From: Symbiodinium sp. CCMP2592 | Taxonomy: Eukaryota; Sar; Dinophyceae; Suessiales; Symbiodiniaceae | NCBI GenBank assembly: GCA_905221615.1 | Contig: CAJNDT010006134.1 | Span: 1 to 64,000 of the forward strand | Direction: 5' to 3' | Length of the DNA stretch: 64,000 nucleotides | In this document: positions 11,111 through 21,507 of the stretch, piece after piece | How positions within the stretch are numbered: position 1 is the stretch's first letter | Layout: each line of letters starts with the position of its first letter | The notes under the pieces: model-generated | Seen by the model: the letters and a program-made list of their open reading frames with translations, nothing else | Database searches by the model: none | Told to the model about the DNA's origin: nothing | Program-made: the position numbers and the translations under genes

Positions 11111-12226
11111 GTGGAATTGTTTACACTGTGGCAGATCAGCTGCCGACTATACCACTGGGCTGCACAATTGGATCAAAGAATCAAATTGGCAGTTGATGCC
11201 ATCTCAGATTTCGGAGATATGGATATGAAGTTGTACAAAGCATGGACCGGCCAGACAGATATGCTGCCTGGGTCGATCCCGCCACCTCGGCCATGCCAGC
11301 ATGATGTCGAGACGGGGCCCATGGATGATGTTTTGATTTACGACCATCCCCAGTGGCAACTGTTTGTTGGCAGTATTGGTTGCCCGGTCCGATATGACCA
11401 GCTCCGGGTCAAGCCTGACATTGTCATCTCTATGAATGCAGATGACAGACCTCGGAATTTTGAGCCATGGGACTCGTATCAGTATTTGGCGAATTGTGGA
11501 CCGTTTGGCACTGCACATCTTCGGTATGGTGGCTGGGATCAAACACATGCCAATGACTTTGATGCTGAACAAAGAACTCATGAGTTCAAGAGCATTTGGC
11601 GCCGCCTCATTTCAGATTTCAGAAAGATTATGATGTGCTGGCAGCGCTCAGAAGAGGAGTTCAGCCAGAGTCAAAGGCAGAGTGCCAGCAAGGGCAAAAT
11701 GATGGGCAAGGCCATTGGCAGCAAGGGCAAGACAAGCAGCAAGGGCTACAGCGGCCCCTGTCAGGTTTCCAATCATATGGCATCGACGAAGGGCTCATTT
11801 GGCTATGGCTGCTCCTATGACAAGGGCTTCAGCAAGGGAAGTGACATGGGCAGCCTGTTCGGAAGAGCCGCTGATGGAAGGCAGAGTGCCGATGGAAGGC
11901 AGAGGGCCTTGAAGGTGGCCGATGAGACATTCCCTGGTGAGCTCGGTAATGCTCTTGCTTTGTTGGAGGCGATGAAGCTTCAGGGAGGTGGTCGGAAGCG
12001 TGGAGGCAAGAAGAGGCCAATTCGTGTGCTTGTCCATTGCTACGGTGGCATTAACAGGACCTGTGCTGCTTACTGTGTCCTAGTCATGGCCTTTGCCTCG
12101 ATGACCATGGAACAAGCCATTGTCAAGTGGATCAAAAACCGAGCCTACTATGCTCCATTCCGGGATCGTGAGTACATGATTGAAGCACTGCTGGAAATGC
12201 AGGATGAGCTGCACACGTACAGTTGA
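11111..12226 (+). CDS. Dual-specificity-phosphatase-like protein
   Basis: The C-terminal half carries the Cys-X5-Arg P-loop as HCYGGINR. The catalytic Cys codon is at 12038-12040, residue about 310 of this frame. It is followed by a helix and the AIVKWIKNR segment typical of the last DSP helices. An N-terminal block (YDHPQWQLFVGSIGCPVRYDQL) resembles the opening strand region of the fold. The usual general-acid Asp was not placed. A Lys/Gly/Ser-rich linker (about residues 185-275) separates the halves and contains two micro-hairpin copies translated as RQSA. Expected activity is phosphoprotein or phosphoinositide dephosphorylation, from the motif alone. The true start is uncertain; an acceptor near 11142 (TGTGGCAG) suggests upstream exons, perhaps near 11030-11110. 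Confidence 0.65.
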   Translation: MELFTLWQISCRLYHWAAQLDQRIKLAVDAISDFGDMDMKLYKAWTGQTDMLPGSIPPPRPCQHDVETGPMDDVLIYDHPQWQLFVGSIGCPVRYDQLRVKPDIVISMNADDRPRNFEPWDSYQYLANCGPFGTAHLRYGGWDQTHANDFDAEQRTHEFKSIWRRLISDFRKIMMCWQRSEEEFSQSQRQSASKGKMMGKAIGSKGKTSSKGYSGPCQVSNHMASTKGSFGYGCSYDKGFSKGSDMGSLFGRAADGRQSADGRQRALKVADETFPGELGNALALLEAMKLQGGGRKRGGKKRPIRVLVHCYGGINRTCAAYCVLVMAFASMTMEQAIVKWIKNRAYYAPFRDREYMIEALLEMQDELHTYS

Positions 12227-13438
12227 TCATCGACACTGAACCCGAAGTCCATGGTCAAACAGTTCTGCGCCAATGAATGATTCTGAGCCGTCGAAATTTG
12301 TGTCCCGACACTGGCCCAGCCAGAGAGTCCTGGACCCGACACTGGACTGCTGGCTGGAAGTGAAACACAGTCCTTACCTTGATAAGACTAATAGTTACAT
12401 TCCCACTTTCAGCTGGCAGTCACAGCTTAATTCGTGCTTTTAAACCTGGCTGCCGGTGTTACTGACTGAGCTTAAAAAGAAAGTGAGATCATGCCCGTCT
12501 CGGTTGTGGAAACTGTCAGTTCATTTGTCGGTTGTGCCGACATGGTGATCAGGGCCGCTGGGGCGATTGGATGAGTGAATCCAGCCGGCGACTCAGTGGG
12601 TGCAAGTGTGACTTTAACAGTCAGTCTCCGGTGATTGTAATGAGTGCTCATTTTTGCCTACTTGTGCTGTTGCAGCAGTCTGGGTTCAATTCAAGTGTAA
12701 GGCAGAGTGCCCTTGTCCCAATTGTGCAGTGGGCAAGTCATTATCCGCCATGGAAAACAAAGGGGCAGGCCGCCAGCGCACTCAGCTGCAAGAGTTTTCA
12801 AGTTGGCAGCTGTCCAACTTGAACAACGCCGCTCATTCATCCCAAAGAACAAGTCAGGTCGGGAAGGGAGGAACTGTGTGCCGGAACCCTTCGGGCACTA
12901 AGTTCAGGGTGAAATGGGGTTGATGGGGTTGGAGAAGTTGGATGAGGCGGTTTCCGATCAAAGAAGCGAAAACATTCGACGTGTTTGTATTCCTGTGAGG
13001 AGCGTGGCATGTCTTAAACAACAGCGCCCCAGCTCCCCAGCAGGGCTAGAATTCTGCACGGTTCCCACAGAAACAAGCGCAAGGAATGCCAGTAACGGAA
13101 GGGGGCATCAGCAAAGCCCTGAGCATCGCATAGCACTCGACCAAACAACCGAGCCATCACTGTCACCAGCAAGTGTGCAACCAAAATGCGCCTGTTCAAA
13201 TGCAACGGCAGCTGGCATGCACAAGCAAGCCATCCACACCAACGCCACGGAAACAGCTTGAAGAAATTCGCATGTCCACTTGCACAAGGCAGTTGCTGAC
13301 GTTCTGCAAGCCAGTTTGAAGGCCCGTGTCAGGGACCGCCTGTGGCAATGTACTTACTTTGACTGCACCTCGCACAGAAGCCTCGCAGCCTTTTGCAGAC
13401 CGCAGACAACAGACATGTAACTTTGGCTTAGGTCCCCG
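12227..13438. other. Intergenic, no firm gene
   Basis: Contains a doubled CCCGACACTGG around 12304-12345 and one micro-hairpin at 12701. A short ORF near 12654-12923 has a CPCPNC start after the motif but no recognisable family. Confidence 0.4.
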
Positions 13439-13529
13439 GACCTTCCAAAATCCCATAATTCAGGAATATGTACCTTAAATTATTATGGGGAGCCTATCGT
13501 AAGAATTAATTAAAGGATTTTGGAAGGTC
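13439..13529. mobile_element. MITE-like inverted repeat, about 91 bp
   Basis: Ends are a perfect 15-bp inverted pair, GACCTTCCAAAATCC (13439-13453) and GGATTTTGGAAGGTC (13515-13529), with a second inner pair CCCATAAT/ATTATGGG. AT-rich interior, no ORF. A simple hairpin-forming repeat is the alternative. Confidence 0.5.
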
Positions 13530-13939
13530 TGATCTTTAGGTAGCTCCGAGTCGTTCTTGGCCGTGCCGTGCTCGTAGGCCGTAGGCTGTGCGGTAGCAAA
13601 GGTGTGTGTTGGCCTATTTGCAGGGCTCACGTGACTCACGTGGGACTCGCAACGAAGCCTGTACAAGGTTCTCGGGTCAGGGCCGGTTCCGCTTTGTTTT
13701 TGGCAGGCCTGGCAGGTGGGTGGGTTGGGGCTGTGGCCTGCGAAAGCCCTTTCCGAGTGCTACAGCGCATCGACATGCCAGCCGAAAAGCAGAAAGTTGA
13801 GGGGCTTCCTCCGGTTCTCCGGGGCTGCGACATGCATGTCCATTGTCATGCGGTTCTCCTTTGAATGTTGGTACGTAGTATGCAAGATTTTGCTGCACCA
13901 TGCGGCTGCGGCATGACCACAGTCATGCAATCAGGCAGC

Positions 13940-14060
13940 AAACGCTGAAGCCCCAATCCCTAAAATCCTGCACCTTAAAATACAACACCCGAACAAAATC
14001 TAAACACCATAACAGACCCTAACCCCTAAGACCTAAGACCCTGACAATCCTAAAATCCGG
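13940..14060. repeat. Degenerate CCCTAA-like tract
   Basis: Repeated CCTAA/CCCTAAC/CCTAAAATCC words, similar to the tracts at 181-342 and 46727-46772. Most of 13530-14380 otherwise shows no gene. Confidence 0.5.
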
Positions 14061-14381
14061 AGGCTCCCAGACCCATGTGAAGATGCAGCCTGAGGCAATA
14101 GCGGATGGCAATGCTGGTCTGCCCTCAGGGCGGTCAGCCTGCCATCACTCCCCCCAGCCCGCTCTAGGCTGCAACAGTTGCACATAAAGAATGTAGAGAA
14201 TGTCCTATGAATACTTCTCTTCCTCTTTAGCACTGCCGGCTTGACAGCGTGGTTGGAGCATGTCCAAGGAACTCTCTCCGAGCCTGGAGCTGGTCTCTAT
14301 AATAGATATATATATATACACTTATTATATCTAATGGTTGTATGAAATAGATTGTCTCTTTCATTGGACCCATAGCATCAT

Positions 14382-14700
14382 ATAGAACGACCTCAAAGCC
14401 CCAAGCCTCTACGAGAAAGCTCGCAGCAAAGGACAACTGGAGAATTGCAAACTGTGAAATCTGCTGCAGCATGCTGGCGCCTTTATTAGGCGGACAACCT
14501 GCAGGACCTCCGTACTTGACAGGCTTCTGAACTCCAGAACACTCAAACGTCCATGTTGGGACTTCAGCTGTAGAACGACCTCGAAACCCGAAGCCTGGAA
14601 GAGAAAAACTCGCAACAAGGACAACTCTAGAATGCAAGTATTGCAATCTGCTGCAGCATGTTGGCGCATTTAAGCGGACAACCTGCACCGGCTATTCCAC
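14382..14700. repeat. Diverged direct duplication, period about 187 bp
   Basis: AGAACGACCTC..., CTCGCA(G/A)CAA, CTGCTGCAGCATG and GCGGACAACCTGCA recur in the same order in two copies. Confidence 0.6.
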
Positions 14701-14799
14701 GTCGATCAAGCAGGCATCTGATGCCGGAGGGATGAAAATTTTTGTGAAAACAGACGATCATTGCTGGAGGAGCTGGCTTAGTTTCCAAAGCTTCGGTTT

Positions 14800-17700
14800 T
14801 TACTTCTTCTTATCCTTGTCCTTCGGCTTCCCTTTCGGATTCGCATCGAGCTTCAACCTGGGAGTTGCTTTGTTTGGTTGGCTGGCCTCGGCCTGCACGC
14901 ATGCTGCATCCTCCTTCTTGGCGGCCTCCTTCTTCGTCTTTGCATCCTCCTCCTTGTCTTTCCCCTGCTTGGATTCCTTTGCTTCCTTTTCCTTCCTCAA
15001 CCTGGCTTCTTCCGCCTCCTTTTCCTCTGCTGCCTTCGCTGCGTCCATGCGTTCCTCCTCTTCCTTTTGCTTCCTCTTCCTGGCTTCCTCTGCACACTTT
15101 TCCTCTGCTGCCTTCGCTGCCTGCATGCGTTCCTCCTCTTCTTTTTCCTTCCTCAACCTGGCTTCTTCCACCTCCTTTTCCTGTGCTGCCTTCGCTGCCT
15201 GCATGCGTTCCTCCTCTTCCTGTTCCTTCCTCTTCCTCGCTTCTTCCACCTCCTTTTCCTGTGCTGCCTTCGCTGCCTGCATGCGTTCCTCCTCTTCCTT
15301 TTCCTTCCTCATCCTGGCTTCTTCCGCTTCCTTTTCCTCTGCTGCCTTCTTTGCCTGCATGCGCTCCTTCTCTTCTTTTTCCTTCCTCAACCTGGCTTCT
15401 TCCGCCTCCTTTTCCTCTGTTGCCTTCTTTGCCTGCATGCCTTCCTTCTCTTCTTTTTCCTTCCTCAACCTGGCTTCTTCCTCCTCCTTTTCCTGTGCTG
15501 CCTTCTTTGCCTGCATGCCTTCCTTCTCTTCTTTTTCCTTCCTCAACCTGGCTTCTTCCGCCTCCATTTCCTCTGCTGCCTTCTTTGCCTGCATGCCTTC
15601 CTTCTCTTCTTTTTCCTTCCTCAACCTGGCTTCTTCCTCCTCCTTTTCCTGTGCTGCCTTCTTTGCCTGCATGCCTTCCTTCTCTTCTTTTTCCTTCCTC
15701 AACCTGGCTTCTTCCTCCTCCTTTTCCTGTGCTGCCTTCTTTGCCTGCATGGCTTCCTCCTCTTCCTTTTCCTTCCTCAACCTGGCTTCTTCCACCTCCT
15801 TTTCCTGTGCTTCCTTCTTTGCCTGCATTCCTCCTCTTCCTTTTCCTTCCTCAACCTGGCTTCTTCTGCTTCCTTTTCCTCTGCTGCCTTCTTTGCCTGC
15901 ATGGCTTCCTCCTCTTCCTTTTCCTTTTCCTTCCTCAACCTGGCTTCTTCCACCTCCTTTTCCTCTGCTGCCTTCTTTGGCTGCATGCCTTCCTGGTCTT
16001 CTTTCTCCTTCCTCAACCTGGCTTCTTCTGCCTCTTTTTCCTGCTCCTGTTCCTTTCCTTCCTTCGCTTCGAGTTCCTCCGCTTTGTCCTTCTTGTCAAG
16101 CTCTTCCTCCAGACTGTGAGTGAGTGGGCTCCGAGCTCGGGCTGGGACGTGGAGCATAGAAGTGGTGATTGAAAATGTTGGATTCTAGTTTTACCTAGGT
16201 GTGCAGGATATTTCAAGGCCTTTCAAAATGCACATGTTTAACGTCTGGGTTTGGGATTCAATCTTTTCGGGGTAATGGCCATGGGGAATGAAAGATGGAT
16301 TTGACTGCACTAGCACAGCAAGGCAACAAGGAACCTTCAAGGTCTTCAGGGCCGTCGAAACCGGCTGCAAGATCTCACCCATCTGCACTCTGGGCTGGTT
16401 CTCGGATTCGCGCAATAAGAAAGCCACACTCTGGGTGCGTTCTTGAGACTGCACATGCAACAGCGGGATGCGGATGCCAAACGTATCACCCTGGCCGCCG
16501 ACCTGGCGCAAAAACAGCACATGACTTATTAGTGCGCAGTGGGCTTACACGATTTGTTCTGTTGGGTTTGGGTTGGGACTGCATGGAAGAATCTGCAAAC
16601 CCTGCCTGAACAGAAACCAGAGCTCCGGGTGGTATGTAGAGCAGGTCCCCCTCAGAGACGGTGCCCATGAAGAACAGCTTCGCTTTTCCCATTTCCTTGA
16701 CATCGTCCGGCGTTGCCTTGCTCACACTGTCTGTCACATCCTTGAAGAAGTCCTTCGGCGGCTCACCTTCATCGTCCTTTGGCACCCAAATCGAAGCCAA
16801 GTAGCTTCCGGCATGATGGTACCTCAAGCTTCCTAGCAAGCCCGGCTCAAATTTCGCAATGCTGCAGTGATTCTGCGCAATAGCGAACAAGGCAGGCCGC
16901 AACAACTTCTTTGCAGCCTCTCCCATAACCAAAGGTGTCGAAGGAAACGTCTTGCTGTAAGCAGACTGCAAGTCCTCAAGCCCAAGCAACAAAGATTCGT
17001 CCAAAACCTCTTCCGCTTGCAAGTGCAAAGAATTTCGCGCTCTCGGGAACTTGTTTAGTCGCACGTCCCTCCGTCACGCGCAAAGCAGACTGCTTGAAAG
17101 CTTGCGCAAACTCTTGCAACAACTCGTTCAAATCCGCAAACTGGTTCATGCTGCCTAAGCCGGCACGCTGGACCCATGGCAAATGCAAGAGCTCATGAGC
17201 ACTAGTGGCCCAGTCAAAGCCTGCATCAGCCGCGTACCTGGGGAGCTCTGGCAACACGGACATCAGCTCAGGATTCAAGACCGCGTGCACACTTTTCGCT
17301 TTGACTTTGGGGCGTTTGGCTTTGGAATCCTTTTCTTGCTTTGCTTTCTTTTCCTCTTCTTTCTTCTGCTTCTCTGCTTCCCGCTTCTGATTCGCTTCGA
17401 ATCTCTTGCGCGCATTGGTTAGATCTGACTGGGCTGCTTTCGTAGCTTGGATGAGCACCATTTGCACTCTCTTTTGCTCTTTGAGCTTTTCGGTCACTGC
17501 CTTCAGGTCATCTCGATTGGCCTTGGATACTAGATTGTGACTACTCGACTTTAGAAGGGGCTCCCACCCACCCTGTAATTGTGGTATAATAGGAATATAA
17601 TAGGGCCCGATATAATTTTTGTATCCTTGTAGTCGCTATTACAGGGTGGGTGGGAGCCCCTTCTAAACTAGACTATACTAAGCAGTAACAGTTTCAATCT

Positions 17701-20700
17701 TGAAGCACTGCAAAAAACAACAAGCAACAGGGTCAGCCTTGCGCGCTGAAAAGTTAAAACTGAAACATGGGCTCATGCTGCGAAATGTTCATGATCATCC
17801 ACTCGGACTGCGACTGCGACAGTGGCTGACTGGACTGGACTGGAGAGGCTTGCACTCACAGCTCACAGCATTAATTAAACCCTCAGAAGTGCAGTGAAGC
17901 AATGCCTGGGCCGCGTGGGCCTGGGCCTGACTCTGGACTCTAGACTGAGCTGCCTGGGCCCTGGGCAATGGCAAAGGCAAGTGGCACAGGCTCTGTACTT
18001 GCCGCCATCCAAACGCAAAGCCGCGAGCGATTTGAGGTCCTCCCATGTTGCACACGGAGCTGCTCGCGTAAGGGCAGACATATCACTTGTGGTGGTCACA
18101 GCTCCAGCCCCAGCTGCTTGGGACTTGCCTTGGAGCGCCTTTTGCTCATTGATCTTGTTCTGGATGGACCCATCCACCACAGCAGCTGCCCAAGACATTC
18201 GCTTGTCCAAGATGGCCATCTCCTTCTGGTACCTGCTCTTGTCCGTGCTGTTGCGGAATTCCTGTAAGGTGGCCTTGGCATCCTCAATGACTTTGTGCAT
18301 GACCGTCTCAAGGCTCGAGATGGTCTCACTCCAGGCTCGTTCCGCAGCCGTGATCTTCGTCTCGTCCATCCATGTCTCCGGCCGCGGCTGTGGCTTCGGA
18401 GTCTCTTGGCTCTGGCCCTCCTCAGAAGCCTGGCAAGGAGAGCAGTCGTAGCCACCAGGACGACAATAAAACATCATACCATTAAGCTAAGCGGCCTTTC
18501 CGGATGAGGATTCCTCCTCCTCGCTTTCCCCTGGCTTTGCCGCACTGCCTACCGCAAGAAACGGATGCTGAAACTGTCTACAATCCTAAAACACTGCATG
18601 CTGAAACATGGGCCGGCTCCTGGGAAATGAGCTGGCAATCAATGCTTATGGACTCATCACTCATGAATCATGACTCATGAGTTCTGCCTCGGCTGGTTCG
18701 TCGCCGCTTTCGGTCTGCAGTGTCTAGGCACTCCTCAGGATCCAGCTGAACAATGTCAGCCGCCTCATCCGCGTCCAATCCAAAGGCTGCAATTCGGTCA
18801 TAGGATCTCTTCAAGCTCTCCTCTGTCTGTCCCGCCACCAAGTTCATGGAGTCCCCGCCAGCAGACCCGGCAAACACAAGCTTCAACCGGTCGCCCATGA
18901 CCTGCGCATTCTGGGCCGCTTTTTTGCCAATTTTCTCACGTTTCTCCACTTCCCTCTCTTTCGAGAAGTCGTTGTACTCCTCGACCCGGTCAGTGACATT
19001 CACCTGGCTTGTTTGATGGACGCTGCGACTGCAAACAGCATAGATCAGTAGTTTCGAATGCAGACTCTGCAGACCCCGTCACCTTCAGCCGCAGGAATCC
19101 GCGAGGTCCTGGATGGATTGTTCAAAGATACTTCAACAGCAAAAAGGCAAAACACAAACAAATCCCTTTGCCCGTTGCCCCAGCATGTCCTTTGTGGTCG
19201 CGGGTGTGCGTCACATCAGCCTTCCACCTATCCCAATTGGCGCTGGCCTCTTCCTTGCTGAGATATCCTCCCCTGGCCGTTTTTGTGGCCCATTCAATGT
19301 ACTCAATTTCCCACATCATTTCCGCAATCCGGGCATATCTGGTGCCCTCGGACTTCTTCAGCCTCACAATGAAGTCCATGACGTTAAACTGGATTTTCTC
19401 ACCAACGCTCAGAAGCCGGTTCTTCTCCTGCGTAAGCCAGGAGACAAGCAGTAAAAGAAGGCTGATCAAACTGGATAGTAGGCTGCTTGATAATACTGGG
19501 TATACCAATATGCTTCAGTGCTTCAGTACTCAGCCATGCAGGAGGCAAAAATCTGCTTCAGTAATGGTTTCGTACGGTATACGGTTAGCAATACATCACC
19601 ACTGTCATCACCACTAGGCACTCACTTGTTTGTTTTTCTGCTCACTACAAGAAACCAAACTGTAGCACACTGCAATACACCCTACCAAGAAACTGCTAAG
19701 CACGCTGAAACATGGAAACGTCAGCAGGCTAATTCAGCTTCTGCTGCCAATCCCCACCCGGCTTGGTCTGAGTCTGAGAAGTGACATAATGCATGCTGCG
19801 GAGGCTGCGTCTTGAAAAAGACAAACAATGTAGACTCATCTCGCCACATTACACACTCTAGTTTGCTTTACAGTCAAGACATAACACACCAAACTTTTGA
19901 CAAAAGAGCGACAGTGGACTTGTTGCTCAACTCAGCTCCTTGATGAACTCTCTCATCGTCTCATCAACGACACGGGGCTCCTTCACACACTGGCTGGCGG
20001 CTCGCTGACTGTGTGGATTAGGGTTTGTTTGCTTATTTCCCAAGCACTGAGATAACACACAAAGGGGATGCCCGCTGCCCGAACCATTGAATCACCACTG
20101 CAAGCCAGTCCTTGGCAGTCAGCTTCTTGATCTTGTCACAGCAGTCTTGCTTCTCGCACAACCTGTTGAACTGCCTTGTGCCGTTGTTGCAAGCCTTGCA
20201 TTTGCATTGATCTTGGTTGAAAGCGTCCTGCGCAAGCCACTTTCTACACAAACCGCACTTCTTCCAGCCGTCATAGCTTTGCGATGGGTCCTCCTGGTCA
20301 GCCTGGCTCTGGCCCTTTGCTTTTGCCTTAGCCTTCATTTTGGGATGGGCGTGGGCCTTGGCGTGTCGCTTTCCTGTTGCTGTTGCTCTTCGTGGCTTCT
20401 GCTTGCTATCATCAGAGGCAGCTTTCTTTTTTTTTTTTTGGATCCTGATGGGCTTCGCGCTTTCCTTTTTTTCCCCTTTCGTGACTTTCGACTCTCACTC
20501 ACACTCTCTTGGCTGCCACCTGGGCTGCCGCTTTGTTCGCCAGCCTTATCCAAGTCAAGGTCTACGTCATCATCACGGAACAAATCTGCTTCATCATCCA
20601 CATCCATATCCATGTTGACACACCGCGGCGTGCCCTTCGGGCTGTGCCGCTGCTGTGCCCAGGCCCAGGCTTGGACTTGGGCTTGCACTGCACTTGAGAA

Positions 20701-20763
20701 GAGAAGTCCAGCAGCTTTCAGGTCAAAACTTGTCATTGTGACAACATGCACGGCGCTCATCAT
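14800..20763 (-). CDS. Multi-exon minus-strand gene: zinc-ribbon-like, helical and coiled-coil exons
   Basis: Read 5' to 3' on the minus strand. About 20763-20045 is an acidic then Lys-rich segment followed by a Cys-rich block (CGLCRKW, CKCKACNNG) that looks like a small zinc-binding domain. 19430-19130 encodes NVMDFIVRLKKSEGTRYARIAEMMWEIEYIEWA in pieces. 19003-18680 and 18460-17900 are helical exons. About 17497-17040 has a KKEEEKKAKQEKD coil. About 17020-16500 contains GDLLYIPPGALVSVQAG, reminiscent of a cupin or JmjC barrel edge. 16114-14800 is the 78-bp-repeat coiled coil ending KPKDKDKKK-stop. I recall similar composite genes in Symbiodinium, function unknown. It may be two genes rather than one. 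Exon edges are approximate, and the last exon carries a frameshift near 15828. Confidence 0.45.
14990..16040 (-). repeat. 78-bp coding repeat (26-aa coiled-coil units)
   Basis: About 14 units of the form MQAKKAAQEKEEEEARLRKE plus KEEKEG, read on the minus strand. A 4-nt deletion near 15828 (GCCTGCATTCCTCC where sister units have GCCTGCATGGCTTCCTCC) puts three units and eleven units in different frames. Confidence 0.85.
17550..17667. mobile_element. MITE with perfect 30-bp terminal inverted repeats (118 bp)
   Basis: Left end TTTAGAAGGGGCTCCCACCC... (17550-17579) is the exact reverse complement of the right end (17638-17667, ...GGGAGCCCCTTCTAAA). If the repeats are taken to begin at GAAGGGG, both ends abut TA, compatible with a Tc1/mariner-type TA target duplication. 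The 58-bp interior is AT-rich with no ORF. It sits in a probable intron of the minus-strand gene. Confidence 0.85.
19780..20040. other. Intron-like, nothing recognised
   Basis: Between coding pieces of the minus-strand gene. No motif or ORF of note. Confidence 0.3.
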
Positions 20764-21507
20764 GGATCTAGGAAATCAAGGAACAACACAGTGCCTGCAC
20801 AACATGACGCGTGTGACACGCAAGTGGCCAAAACATGACCAGCCGACCAGCCCGCCGCTGTCCAGGCCTCAAGCAATTCCATACTACTTAGACACATAGT
20901 CTGTGGCGGGGCCAGTCCATGTCATGGGAGTCATGGGGACTGAAGTGGGATGGCAGGGGAATCATTCTTTGCTCCTGCACTTGCAAAAAGCACTTTCACA
21001 CAGGCTCTGCTTCGGAGAACTTCAGTCTGCTGACCACGACTCTGATGACCTTGAGCTTGGCGTTTATGCCAGCTTTGGCACTATCAATCCTGGCGCCCCT
21101 CACTCAACGCTGGCATACTGCAGCTGAGAGCAAACATAAGGACAGCTGTCAGCACATGCAGATGCATCCCATTGCCGGCCAACTCCCTCACCTTGCTGCT
21201 CGGCAAGATGCTCAAGCACCAGCGAAGCTCCTGCAGCGCGCCTGTCAGTTTCAATCACATGCGGGCTGAGGCTGAGATGCCAACCTACCTCAACCCCCCC
21301 TCCCCCACGCCCCTCAAGCAAGCCCCAACCTATGAACCGCGACGCTCAAAAGATCACAAGGCTGTCACAGACTCACAGGTGTGCGATATGATATGGCTTT
21401 GCATTACCCAACCCCCCACACATCCAGGACACCTCCACACTGCCCCCACCTCCACCACAAGTGAAGCAGGGCTCGTGAAACTGTGTGTTGAACTGCTGCA
21501 CGTGCCC

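Noticed and set aside
14732..16172. Long plus-strand ORFs rich in Phe/Ser/Leu
   Set aside because: Antisense of the Lys/Glu coiled-coil exon on the minus strand; the minus reading has the natural composition.
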